Part shown: positions 18,639-26,836 of the stretch, in pieces
How the letters are laid out: every line of letters starts with the position of its first letter
How positions within the stretch are numbered: the stretch's first letter is position 1
Made by a program: the position numbers and the translations under genes
The notes under the pieces: model-generated
The model's database searches: none
What the model saw: the letters and a program-made list of their open reading frames with translations, nothing else
What the model was told of the DNA's origin: nothing
Source: a virus
IMG/VR virus record: IMGVR_UViG_3300028025_000610
Location: 1 to 27,586 of that record
DNA: 27,586 nucleotides
Direction: 5' to 3' (one strand)

Positions 18639-19795
18639 AAATCACCCAAAAGAAAGTCACAGAACTAATCCCTTATGTAAAAAACAGCCGCACCCACAGC
18701 GATGAGCAAGTGGCACAAATAGCGGCAAGCATCAAGGAATTTGGCTGGACTAACCCAATACTGGTGGACGGAAGCAACGGCATTATTGCTGGGCATGGTC
18801 GTCTTATGGCGGCGCGTAAGCTGGGTTACAAAGAAGTACCCACCATAGAACTGGCAGACCTTACCGAAACCCAAAAGAAAGCCTACATCATTGCCGACAA
18901 TAGGCTGGCGTTAAACGCTGGTTGGGACAATGAAATGCTGACCATTGAGCTTAACGAATTGCTGGCAGATGGGTTTGCGTTGGAATTGCTGGGCTTTGAC
19001 CCCAAAGAATTAGACGCGTTGCTCGAGCCAGAAGTGGTCGAGGGTTTGACGGATGAGGACGCTGTTCCTGATGTGCCTGATGAGCCAAAAACCAAGCTGG
19101 GCGACATTTACCAATTAGGTAACCATAGACTAATGTGTAACGACAGCACCAGTGTGGATGCGGTACAAGAATTGTTAATGGGGCAACGTGCGGACATGGT
19201 ATTTACTGATCCGCCTTACAACGTTGCATTTAACGGTAGAAGCGGCAAGTTTGATGTAATAAAAAATGACGACTTGCCAGAAGATCAATTTGCAGAATTT
19301 ATAAAAGATTGGCTGCAAACCTTTGAAGCATTTAGACCAAACAGTTATTACATTTGCTGCAATTGGGCGTTTTATGGCATTTTGCAAACAGCATTAAAGC
19401 CAAAAGCCTGCATTGTTTGGGCAAAAAATGTGTTTGGTTTAGGCCGTGGGTACAGGCATCAGCATGAATTCATTATGTTTGATGGCCTAATTGACCCAAG
19501 CATTAAAAACGAATCTGATTTGTGGAACATTGCCAAAGACACCAAATATGTCCACCCTACACAAAAGCCAACAGCGTTAAGTGAACGTGCAATCAAAAAC
19601 AGCACCAAGGCAAACAACATTGTGTTGGATTATTTTGGGGGTAGCGGTAGCACATTGATTGCGTGTGAAAAGCAAAACCGCCATGCCCGACTGATGGAAC
19701 TAGACCCCAAGTATTGCGATGTGATAGTTAAACGGTGGGAAGACTTTACAGGCAAGAAGGCCGTACTGTTGACAGAAGTAACCGAAACTGTTTAA
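18635..19795 (+). CDS. ParB-like nuclease domain fused to DNA methyltransferase
   Basis: A 386-residue protein starting at GTG 18635. Residues 1 to about 110 are a ParB-N domain (LIPYVKNSRTHSDEQVAQIA, then IIAGHGRLMAARKLG with the GHGR box at 53-56). An acidic linker (about 131-155) leads to a beta-class amino-methyltransferase: motif IV DPPY at 192-195, then motif I FGGSGST at 334-340, with HPTQKP (307-312) between. It modifies adenine (N6) or cytosine (N4) in DNA. Such ParB-MTase fusions are common in phages upstream of terminases and may mark DNA for protection or packaging. No partner restriction enzyme is visible. Confidence 0.85.
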   Translation: MKITQKKVTELIPYVKNSRTHSDEQVAQIAASIKEFGWTNPILVDGSNGIIAGHGRLMAARKLGYKEVPTIELADLTETQKKAYIIADNRLALNAGWDNEMLTIELNELLADGFALELLGFDPKELDALLEPEVVEGLTDEDAVPDVPDEPKTKLGDIYQLGNHRLMCNDSTSVDAVQELLMGQRADMVFTDPPYNVAFNGRSGKFDVIKNDDLPEDQFAEFIKDWLQTFEAFRPNSYYICCNWAFYGILQTALKPKACIVWAKNVFGLGRGYRHQHEFIMFDGLIDPSIKNESDLWNIAKDTKYVHPTQKPTALSERAIKNSTKANNIVLDYFGGSGSTLIACEKQNRHARLMELDPKYCDVIVKRWEDFTGKKAVLLTEVTETV

Positions 19796-19822
19796 ATAAT
19801 AACCAGTTCCCCTTTATAAAAG

Positions 19823-20173
19823 ATGCCACTAATTCCACAAGAGCCGCACGAACCAACGGCAGAATCCCGCAAACTGGTTGAATCCAGCAGTGGGTTAGGC
19901 TTGCCGCATGAATCCATTGCAGTGCTGGTGGGCATAGATGACAAGACTTTGCGTAAGTATTACCGCCACGAACTGGACATGGGCAAGGCCAAAGCCAACG
20001 GGCAGATTGCTAAGACTTTGTATAGCAAGGCGGTTGCCGGCGACACAACCAGTTTAATTTGGTGGACAAAAAGCCAAATGCGGTGGTCTGAAACTGTACG
20101 CAATGAAATGACTGGCGCTGATGGCAAAGAATTAACAGGCATCCAAGTTACTTTTGTAAAGCCAAATGAGTGA
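19823..20173 (+). CDS. Small terminase subunit
   Basis: A 116-residue protein just upstream of the large terminase, overlapping it by 8 bp. It has a helix-turn-helix (LPHESIAVLVGIDDKTLRKY) followed by HELDMGKAKANGQIAKTLYS and GDTTSLIWWTKSQMRWSET, a pattern seen in TerS-like proteins that begin with a DNA-binding domain and continue with an oligomerisation helix. Role: recognise the packaging start site and stimulate the large subunit. There is no clear ribosome site before ATG 19823 (only AAAAG). Confidence 0.75.
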   Translation: MPLIPQEPHEPTAESRKLVESSSGLGLPHESIAVLVGIDDKTLRKYYRHELDMGKAKANGQIAKTLYSKAVAGDTTSLIWWTKSQMRWSETVRNEMTGADGKELTGIQVTFVKPNE

Positions 20174-21440
20174 TGTCGACCGCGCTATTGCCAATGCTGA
20201 GTTCCCAATTAAGCTACAAGGCTTGTTTAAGCCATCCCGCTACAAGGTAGCCTACGGCGGCAGGGGTGGCGCTAAGTCATGGGGCATTGCTAGGGCGTTA
20301 CTGATTAAGGGCGCTAAAGAACCGTTACGCATACTTTGTGCGCGGGAATTCCAAACCAGCATCAGGGATTCGGTACATAAGCTGTTATGTGACCAAATTG
20401 AAGGTTTAGGATTGCTGGGTTTTTATGAAATAACTCAAAATACCATTAGAGGCAAGAACGGTACAGAGTTTGCATTTGCCGGCTTAAAAAACAACATTGC
20501 CAACATCAAATCTTATGAGGGCGTAGACATTTGCTGGGTAGAAGAAGCCCAGACCACAAGCCGATTAAGCTGGAATGTGTTGATACCAACCATTCGTAAG
20601 CAGGGCAGTGAGATATGGATTTCGTTCAATCCTGAGTTAGAAACTGACGAAACCTACCAGCGGTTTGTGGTGAACCCGCCTGATGACTGCATCCAAATCA
20701 AAATCAACTGGTCGGACAACCCTTGGTTTCCTGAAACTTTAAAGCTGGAAAAGGATGCACTGAAGAACCGCGACCTTGAAGCCTATAACCAAGTCTGGGA
20801 GGGCTTATGCCGCCAATCAGTCGATGGGGCTATCTTTGCCAAGGAACTTCAGCAGGCAGAGATTGAGGGCAGGCTAACCCGTGTGGCCTATGACGCTACA
20901 AAGCCCGTCCACGCAATCTTTGACCTTGGCTGGTCTGACAGCACATCAATCTGGTTTTTGCAGTTTGTGGGCATGGAAACCCGCCTGATTCGGTACATTG
21001 AGGACAGCCAAAAGACCATGACGCATTACTTGGCGACTATGCAGACGTTTGGCTATGTGTACGACACTGTTTGGTTACCCCATGACGCTGAGAACCAGAC
21101 ACTGGCAGCGGCTGGGCGGTCAATTGATGACATCGTTAGGGCGGCAGGCTACAAGACGCGAATTCTGCCCAAAGTGCCAATCCTTGACTCAATCAACGCA
21201 GCCAGAACAATATTCCCAAGCTGCTGGTTTGATAGGGAACACGCCGCAGAGGGCATTAACTGCTTGCGCCACTACCGATATGAGGTTGACCCAGACACAG
21301 GTCAATTCAGCCGCAATCCATTACACGACCACTATTCGCACGGGGCAGACGCATTCCGCTACATTGCCCTGATGATTCAAGACACACCAAAGCGCAAGCC
21401 CAAGGCACAGGTTGCAATGGCTGGCGGTTGGATGGGATAA
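20166..21440 (+). CDS. Terminase large subunit
   Basis: A 424-residue protein with packaging ATPase motifs: Walker A GGRGGAKS (31-38), Walker B VDICWVEEA (120-128, catalytic Glu), then the SFNPELETD segment (153-161). The nuclease half has FDLGWSDST (252-260, D253 and D258) and the last acidic D394 in SHGADAFRY. The length and motif order fit the PBSX-type terminase_3 family. It cuts concatemers and drives DNA into the P22-type procapsid through the portal encoded next. Overlap with the small subunit suggests coupled synthesis. Confidence 0.9.
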   Translation: MSDVDRAIANAEFPIKLQGLFKPSRYKVAYGGRGGAKSWGIARALLIKGAKEPLRILCAREFQTSIRDSVHKLLCDQIEGLGLLGFYEITQNTIRGKNGTEFAFAGLKNNIANIKSYEGVDICWVEEAQTTSRLSWNVLIPTIRKQGSEIWISFNPELETDETYQRFVVNPPDDCIQIKINWSDNPWFPETLKLEKDALKNRDLEAYNQVWEGLCRQSVDGAIFAKELQQAEIEGRLTRVAYDATKPVHAIFDLGWSDSTSIWFLQFVGMETRLIRYIEDSQKTMTHYLATMQTFGYVYDTVWLPHDAENQTLAAAGRSIDDIVRAAGYKTRILPKVPILDSINAARTIFPSCWFDREHAAEGINCLRHYRYEVDPDTGQFSRNPLHDHYSHGADAFRYIALMIQDTPKRKPKAQVAMAGGWMG

Positions 21441-21458
21441 TTCCCAAAAGGGGCAAAT

Positions 21459-23663
21459 ATGGCATACCAAGACGCATCAGGCAAAGACGGAAGAATCAAC
21501 AAAGCCATAGAGTTTTGGCGGTTGGTCAATGACGCAGACTCCACCAATCGCGCCGAAGCATTGCAAGACATTAAGTTTGCTGCTGGCGACCAATGGCCTG
21601 TTGAGATTCAGAACAGCAGAAACGTGGAAGCACGACCCTGCCTAACCATCAACAAGATTGATGCCTATGTGCGACAGGTAACCAACCAGCAGCGGATGCA
21701 GCGCCCACGCATCAAGGTGCATCCTGTGAATAACTTGGCTGATTACAAGATTGCCCAAGTGATTGAGGGCATGACCCGCCACATTGAAGTCAATTCAAAC
21801 GCTGACACTGCTTACGACACAGCCTTTGACTACGCTGTGCGGATGGGTTGGGGCTACTGGCGCATTAATACTCGCTATGTCAGCGAAGATTCATTCGACC
21901 AAGAAATCTACATTGACACGATTGACAACCCGTTTACTGTGTACTTTGATCCCAATTCAATATTGCCTGATGGGTCAGACGCTGAACGTTGCCTGATCAC
22001 CACAGTGTTGGACAAAAAGGTTTTTAAGGATTACTACCCTAATGCTGATGACGGTGCTAACTTCACCCAGCGGTCGACAGGGGATGACACTGCAAGCTGG
22101 ATCACTAAGGAAGACATTCGCATTGCTGAATTCTTTTATGTTGAACGTGAACGGGCCAAGCTGTATCTGCTGAGTGATGGCACACGCCAATTTGCTGACT
22201 CTGACCGATTCTTTGAACGGGTTGAGGCCGCTGGCTTGACCGTAGTTGATGAACGCGACAGCTTCCGCAAGGCAGTTAAATGGGTCAAAATGACCGCGCT
22301 AGAAATCTTGGAAGAAAAGACATGGGCTGGCAAGTACATCCCTGTTGTTCCTTGCTACGGCGCACAGGTTATCGTGGACGATAAACGCAAAAAATACGGT
22401 CTGGTCAGGTTTGCTAAAGACCCACAGCGTATGTACAACTTCTGGCGCACCAGCATGACCGAATCGGTTGCCCTTGCACCAAAGGCCAAATGGTTGTTGG
22501 CAGAGGGTCAGGACGAGGGACACGAAAACGAATGGGCGCTGGCTAACATTAAATCTAGCCCCGTCCTACGGTACAAGCAGAAAGACATTGAGGGCGTACC
22601 AGCCCCAGTGCCGACCAGACTGCAACCAGAACCACCGCCTGCTGGCATCATGGAAGCTGCGGCAGCTATTTCCTCAGACTTACAGATGGTGTTGGGAATA
22701 CTTGATCCAAATCAATTGCCTAGCGGAAATATTTCAGGCAAAGCCTTGCAAGGTCAGCAAAACCAAACTGATCTGAGCAATTTCCATTTCTACGACAACA
22801 TGACCCGATCAATCAGGCATACAGGCAAAATCCTGTTGGACTTGATTCCTAAGATATACGACACCCAGCGAGTGATGCGGATCATTGGTTCGGATGGTCA
22901 GCCAGACATGACCGAAATCAACCAAAAGAATGAGGTTGGCGAAGTTCTGAATGATGTGACTGTGGGTGAATATGATGTGGTGATGGACACAGGCCCCGGC
23001 TTCCAATCCAAGCGCCAGCAAGCAGTTGAGGCCATGATGCCTTTGCTGACAGGCAACGAACAATTGTTCAACATTGCGGGTGATTTGGTGTTTAGGAACA
23101 TGGACTTCCCCGGTGCGGACGTTATCGCCGACCGCCTTGCCGCCATGAACCCAATGGCAAATATTGATGAGAAATCAGATATACCGCCTGAAATTCAAAT
23201 GCGTTTGGCCCAATCCCAGCAACAATTGCAAGAAATGCAACAGCAATTGCAAGCCGCTATGTTGGAAATTAACAACCGTGGTCAGGTTGCCCAAATCCGC
23301 GAAGAGGGCGCAACCAAGCGCAAACTCATGGACGTTACTGCACGGGCGCACAACACAGAAACCATTAACGAAGCCAAAGTCAATCAAACCAATCTCAATG
23401 CAATCACTAGCCAGAACAAGACTGAAGTTGATGCGTTGGTCAAAATGCTTATTGCAAGAATGCCAACTGACCAATTGATGATGGAAATTGAACGACTGAA
23501 CGCTGAACAACAACAGCTTGCAATGGCTGCTTCACAAGATATTTCGCACGAAGCAAACCCGTTCATTAATGCACAACAAATGCAACAACCGATGCAACAG
23601 CAACCAATGCAAGAACCGATGCAGCCGCCTATGCAACAGTCGTTTGAGCCGCCAATGCAATGA
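21459..23663 (+). CDS. P22-type portal protein
   Basis: A 734-residue protein with clear P22 gp1-type features: N-terminus with FWRLVNDADSTNRAEALQDI and KFAAGDQWP, PCLTINKIDAYVRQVTNQQR, the YDTAFDYAVRMGWGYWRINT stretch, and FTVYFDPNSILPDGSDAERC. The C-terminal part has a long helix and Gln-rich coiled coil (about 580-690, matching the long barrel in P22) and ends in repeats of M-Q-Q-P (about 705-734; DNA at about 23577-23660 is correspondingly repetitive). It forms the 12-mer DNA gate at one capsid vertex. It follows terL with a ribosome site. Confidence 0.9.
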   Translation: MAYQDASGKDGRINKAIEFWRLVNDADSTNRAEALQDIKFAAGDQWPVEIQNSRNVEARPCLTINKIDAYVRQVTNQQRMQRPRIKVHPVNNLADYKIAQVIEGMTRHIEVNSNADTAYDTAFDYAVRMGWGYWRINTRYVSEDSFDQEIYIDTIDNPFTVYFDPNSILPDGSDAERCLITTVLDKKVFKDYYPNADDGANFTQRSTGDDTASWITKEDIRIAEFFYVERERAKLYLLSDGTRQFADSDRFFERVEAAGLTVVDERDSFRKAVKWVKMTALEILEEKTWAGKYIPVVPCYGAQVIVDDKRKKYGLVRFAKDPQRMYNFWRTSMTESVALAPKAKWLLAEGQDEGHENEWALANIKSSPVLRYKQKDIEGVPAPVPTRLQPEPPPAGIMEAAAAISSDLQMVLGILDPNQLPSGNISGKALQGQQNQTDLSNFHFYDNMTRSIRHTGKILLDLIPKIYDTQRVMRIIGSDGQPDMTEINQKNEVGEVLNDVTVGEYDVVMDTGPGFQSKRQQAVEAMMPLLTGNEQLFNIAGDLVFRNMDFPGADVIADRLAAMNPMANIDEKSDIPPEIQMRLAQSQQQLQEMQQQLQAAMLEINNRGQVAQIREEGATKRKLMDVTARAHNTETINEAKVNQTNLNAITSQNKTEVDALVKMLIARMPTDQLMMEIERLNAEQQQLAMAASQDISHEANPFINAQQMQQPMQQQPMQEPMQPPMQQSFEPPMQ

Positions 23664-23722
23664 TTGACAGTAAAATGATTTCGTGGTAAAAACCACAAAA
23701 CCTTACCAGTTGGGTCAACTGG
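23664..23722 (+). promoter_or_regulatory. Promoter and two hairpins in front of the scaffold gene
   Basis: TTGACA (23664-23669), 17 bases, TAAAAA (23687-23692). The -10 lies in a GTGGT-AAAA-ACCAC palindrome (23683-23696), and CCAGTTG-GGT-CAACTGG (23706-23722) follows in the leader before the SD. No T-run, so these are not terminators. The arrangement could boost scaffold and coat output over portal. Confidence 0.45.
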
Positions 23723-23744
23723 GTGAATTCTTTGAGGAAACTCA

Positions 23745-24644
23745 ATGTCAGAAGTATCAGAACGACTTGCCGCCAATGTGGTGACAAGTGAAAATTTAGC
23801 TGAATTTAATGCCAAGAGAATGGGTTTAGCTGATCCAACGCCAAGCGAGGCTGCCAAACAGGCAGAGCCGCAAGAGGTTGATCAAGGACAGAGTGAACCA
23901 ACTGAGGCAGAAAATGATGCGACAGCAACAGAGGATAAAAAACAAAATCCTAAGCTGGAAAGACGGTTTTCAGAGATAACCAAGCAGCGCGAAGCCGCAC
24001 GGGAAGAAGCCCGAAAGGAACGCGAAGCAAGGGAAAATCTGGAAGCAAAGGTAAGGGACTTGGAGGCCAAGTTTCAGCCCAAAGCTGATCCAATAGCCGA
24101 AACAGAACCTTTGCCAGAGCAGTTCAGCGATATGTATGAATACGCCAAGGCGTTAACAGACTATCGAGTGGAACAGCGATTGCAGGAAGAAAAGCAAAAG
24201 GATGCACAGGCCAAAGCCGCCGCCGAACACGCCAAGTTAATAGACGCATGGGGTCAACGGGTAAAGGCAGCCAAAGCTGAAATGCCAGACTTTGATGACA
24301 TGGTTAATTCCACAGACGTTACGGTAAGTAACGAAGTGCGGGATGCAATCTTTGAATCAGATGTTGGGCCACGCATCCTGTATCACCTTGCTGAAAATCC
24401 TGACTTTGCTGTAAAACTGCAAGGCATGACCTTGACCGCCGCCTTGAGAGCAATTGGGAGGTTGGAAGCGCAGTACGAAAAGACTGATGCAAAGCCTGTT
24501 GTTGGGAAAAGTAAAGCACCCGCGCCGATCAATCCAATCAGATCAGCAGCTAACGGGCGTGATGTAAACCTGACCAGCGATGGTCAATTTCATGGTTCAT
24601 ATCAGGCTTGGAGAGCAGCACGATTGGCTGGAAAGATTCGCTAA
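23745..24644 (+). CDS. Scaffolding protein (P22 gp8-like)
   Basis: A 299-residue protein with SD GAGGA. It is acidic and disordered at first (AKQAEPQEVDQGQSEPTEAE), then strongly coiled-coil (ITKQREAAREEARKEREARE), then a mixed helical region (FDDMVNSTDVTVSNEVRDAI) and a basic C-terminus (YQAWRAARLAGKIR) that matches the coat-binding helix-turn of P22-type scaffolds. It lies between portal and coat genes, the P22 order. It templates procapsid assembly and leaves before packaging. Length is near P22 gp8 (303). Confidence 0.8.
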   Translation: MSEVSERLAANVVTSENLAEFNAKRMGLADPTPSEAAKQAEPQEVDQGQSEPTEAENDATATEDKKQNPKLERRFSEITKQREAAREEARKEREARENLEAKVRDLEAKFQPKADPIAETEPLPEQFSDMYEYAKALTDYRVEQRLQEEKQKDAQAKAAAEHAKLIDAWGQRVKAAKAEMPDFDDMVNSTDVTVSNEVRDAIFESDVGPRILYHLAENPDFAVKLQGMTLTAALRAIGRLEAQYEKTDAKPVVGKSKAPAPINPIRSAANGRDVNLTSDGQFHGSYQAWRAARLAGKIR

Positions 24645-24667
24645 ACCCATTCTTTTAAGGAAACAAA

Positions 24668-25915
24668 ATGAGCAACAATCTGCTTACCATCAGCATGATC
24701 ACCAACGAAGCGTTGATGGTCTTGGAAAACGAATTGACTTTCTCTAGCGAAGTCGAAAGAAACTATGACGATCAATTTGCCGTTACTGGCGCAAAGATCG
24801 GTGCTACTTTGAACGTCCGCAAACCCGGTCGTTTCATCGGCACAACTGGCCCTGCTTTGAACGTTGAAGATTTCAACGAAACATCAGTGCCTGTCACTTT
24901 GTCCACACAGTTCCACGTTGATACCCAGTTCACTAGCCAAGACTTGGCTTTGTCTTTGGATATGTTCAGCGACCGCGTGTTGAAGCCTGCTGTTGCAGCT
25001 ATTGCCAACAAGATCGACTTTGACGGTCTGACAATGGCTAAAAACAACACCGCCAACATTGTTGGTACTGCTGGCACACCGCCCACAGGTTTGATCACTT
25101 ACCTGACCGCTGGCGCATATCTGGACAGCGAGGGCGCACCCCGTGACGGTCGCCGTTCATGTATCGTTGAGCCGTTCACAGGCGCAACCATTGTTGACAG
25201 CTTAAAAGGTTTGTTTGTTCCCTCAGACAAAATTGCAAGCCAGTACACCAAAGGCATGATGGGTCGTGACTCCGCAGGCATGAACTGGAAGATGGATCAG
25301 AACGTTGTGGCACAGACATTTGGTTCTTATGCGACCGCTACACTGTCTTGCAACACCACCACTGGCACAGGTTTCATTTCAACTGGCTGGGCATCAACTT
25401 CCACCATTGCATTGACCGCTGCCACAGCTACTGCTGGCTTGAAACAAGGTGATGTGATTCAGATTGCAGGCATCTTTGCAGTCAACCCACAAAACCGTCA
25501 AGCCTACGGCAGCAACAAACTGCGTAACTTTGTTGTGACTGCACCTGTGACCGTGGCAACTTCTGGCACAACTTCTGTGACCGTTAGCCCTGCCATCATC
25601 ACTGGTGGTCAGTTCCAGAACGTTAGCTTGGCTTCCACCAGCGCATCTGCTGTTGTGACTCCATTCAACAACACTGGCACTGTGTCTCCACAGAATATCG
25701 TGATGCACAAAAATGCTTTCACTTTGGCCTGTGCTGACTTGGAATTGCCTGATGGCGTTCACTTTGCTGGTCGCGCAAGCGATAAGGAATTGGGTCTGTC
25801 AATGCGTGTGGTTCGTCAATACACAATCAACAACGATTCAATCCCGACTCGCGTTGATGTGCTATATGGCTGGGCCCCGCTGTACCCAGAACTTGCCTGC
25901 CGCGTTGCAGCCTAA
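24668..25915 (+). CDS. Major capsid protein (P22 coat fold)
   Basis: A 415-residue protein with strong SD AAGGA. It opens MSNNLLTISMITNEALMVLE and N-E-L-T-F, continues with GATLNVRKPGRFIG, then SQDLALSLDMFSDRVLKPAV, as in the P22 gene-5 coat family (HK97 fold). The middle (about 220-330) is Thr/Ser/Ala-rich, where P22 has its inserted I-domain. It ends RVDVLYGWAPLYPELACRVA, also typical. It forms the icosahedral shell with scaffold and portal; the GroES-like protein may help it fold. Codon use is biased to GGC/CGT, as for a highly expressed gene. Confidence 0.9.
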   Translation: MSNNLLTISMITNEALMVLENELTFSSEVERNYDDQFAVTGAKIGATLNVRKPGRFIGTTGPALNVEDFNETSVPVTLSTQFHVDTQFTSQDLALSLDMFSDRVLKPAVAAIANKIDFDGLTMAKNNTANIVGTAGTPPTGLITYLTAGAYLDSEGAPRDGRRSCIVEPFTGATIVDSLKGLFVPSDKIASQYTKGMMGRDSAGMNWKMDQNVVAQTFGSYATATLSCNTTTGTGFISTGWASTSTIALTAATATAGLKQGDVIQIAGIFAVNPQNRQAYGSNKLRNFVVTAPVTVATSGTTSVTVSPAIITGGQFQNVSLASTSASAVVTPFNNTGTVSPQNIVMHKNAFTLACADLELPDGVHFAGRASDKELGLSMRVVRQYTINNDSIPTRVDVLYGWAPLYPELACRVAA

Positions 25916-25923
25916 AGGTTAAT

Positions 25924-25947
25924 GGGGGCTTAAAACACCCCCGTTTC
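25924..25947 (+). terminator. Weak hairpin terminator after the coat gene
   Basis: GGGGG (25924-25928) and CCCCC (25938-25942) with a 9-base loop, followed only by GTTTC. With so few T it probably gives partial termination or protects the coat message. Confidence 0.5.
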
Positions 25948-25973
25948 ATCAAACAATTTAAGGAAAACATATC

Positions 25974-26396
25974 ATGGCAAATCCCGGACCAGCAACAACA
26001 AACACAAACCACCCAAGCAACTTAGCAACCAACCAAGCCCTGCGTTTGATTGCGTCTGCTGAAGGCGTAAATTTGAATTCAGTCGGCGACACCATTGCAC
26101 CTATTTTGGCAAGTGGTCGCGTTAGCGTTCAAAGCATCATTGTTACCAACGCATCTGTTGACCTGACCACAGCGCAATTAGCTGTGTACACAGGCGCTGG
26201 TGCTACTGGCACAGCGATCAAAACCGCCTATGCTTTAACTGGCAACACCACCGCAGCCAAAGTGGTCGTGACTGCTGCTACATCTACCGATGCAGTAACT
26301 GGCACACCCCTTTACATCCGCAACACAACCGCACAAGGCGCGGCTGCTACTGCTGATGTTTTCATCTACGGTTACGACCTGTCATTCCTGCCATAA
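25974..26396 (+). CDS. Small beta-rich head protein, possible decoration protein
   Basis: A 140-residue protein with SD AAGGA. An N-terminal polar stretch (NPGPATTNTNHPSNLATNQA) precedes strands LASGRVSVQSIIVTNASVDL and TTAQLAVYTG. The remainder is Ala/Thr-rich, ending GYDLSFLP. It is uncharged with a beta-sandwich look, like decoration or cement proteins that follow coat genes in many phages. The role is inferred from position and style. Confidence 0.6.
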   Translation: MANPGPATTNTNHPSNLATNQALRLIASAEGVNLNSVGDTIAPILASGRVSVQSIIVTNASVDLTTAQLAVYTGAGATGTAIKTAYALTGNTTAAKVVVTAATSTDAVTGTPLYIRNTTAQGAAATADVFIYGYDLSFLP

Positions 26397-26415
26397 ACCG
26401 CATGGAATAAGTGGG

Positions 26416-26444
26416 AAAGCCATCCTCAAAAGGGGTGGCTTTTT
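26416..26444 (+). terminator. Intrinsic terminator after the decoration-type gene
   Basis: AAGCCATCC (26417-26425) pairs with GGGTGGCTT (26433-26441), nine pairs with one G-T, loop TCAAAAGG-type, followed by TTTTT to 26444. It closes the coat unit. Confidence 0.75.
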
Positions 26445-26457
26445 CTATTTGTAAGCC

Positions 26458-26463
26458 TATAAT
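26458..26463 (+). promoter_or_regulatory. Consensus -10 (TATAAT) downstream of the terminator
   Basis: A perfect TATAAT lies 14 bases after the T-run; no good -35 is visible at 16-18 bp (the region is the terminator stem). It would give a new transcript beginning near 26470 for the genes at 26489 onwards. Confidence 0.35.
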
Positions 26464-26488
26464 TCATCAAACTACTGAGGGACTAAAC

Positions 26489-26827
26489 ATGGTCAACACT
26501 TCTGTAATGCGCCCAAGCGGTCGCACATACGCCCTAAATTTGACAACATCAGCTAGTGCCGCGCTGTTGATTGAAGCCACAACAAACGACCAAACCAACT
26601 ATGTTTCACTGTTGAACACAGGTTCTGGCGTTGCTGCGGTGGAATTGTCTAATTCCAGCACGGTGACCACCCCAACTGTGGCATCCACAGGTAACAGCGG
26701 TTCATTTGTGTTGCCAGCAGCCATGACTTTCCCTTTGTTGATTGCCGCCCCTAAAGCGCCTTTCTACATTAAAGCCATCAGTTCAAGCACAAACACGCTG
26801 TATATCACTGCTTGCCAAGCTGATTAA
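26489..26827 (+). CDS. Small beta-rich protein after the coat unit, unknown
   Basis: A 112-residue protein from ATG 26489 (GAGGGA upstream). The frame extends further back, but that part covers the terminator and is not translated. It has MVNTSVMRPSGRTYALNLTT, a Thr/Ser/Ala-rich middle with repeated strands and FPLLIAAPKAPFYIKAISSS near the end. Pattern and size resemble phage head or tail-surface proteins (Ig-like or jelly-roll). It is separated from the preceding gene by a terminator and a possible promoter. Function unknown. Confidence 0.6.
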   Translation: MVNTSVMRPSGRTYALNLTTSASAALLIEATTNDQTNYVSLLNTGSGVAAVELSNSSTVTTPTVASTGNSGSFVLPAAMTFPLLIAAPKAPFYIKAISSSTNTLYITACQAD

Positions 26828-26836
26828 GGGTTTGAT

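Noticed and set aside
23384-23857. 157-codon minus-strand frame over the portal C-terminus
   Set aside because: Cys/Ile-rich product is what antisense of the repetitive Gln/Met/Pro region gives; it is antisense to portal and scaffold genes and crosses their promoter.
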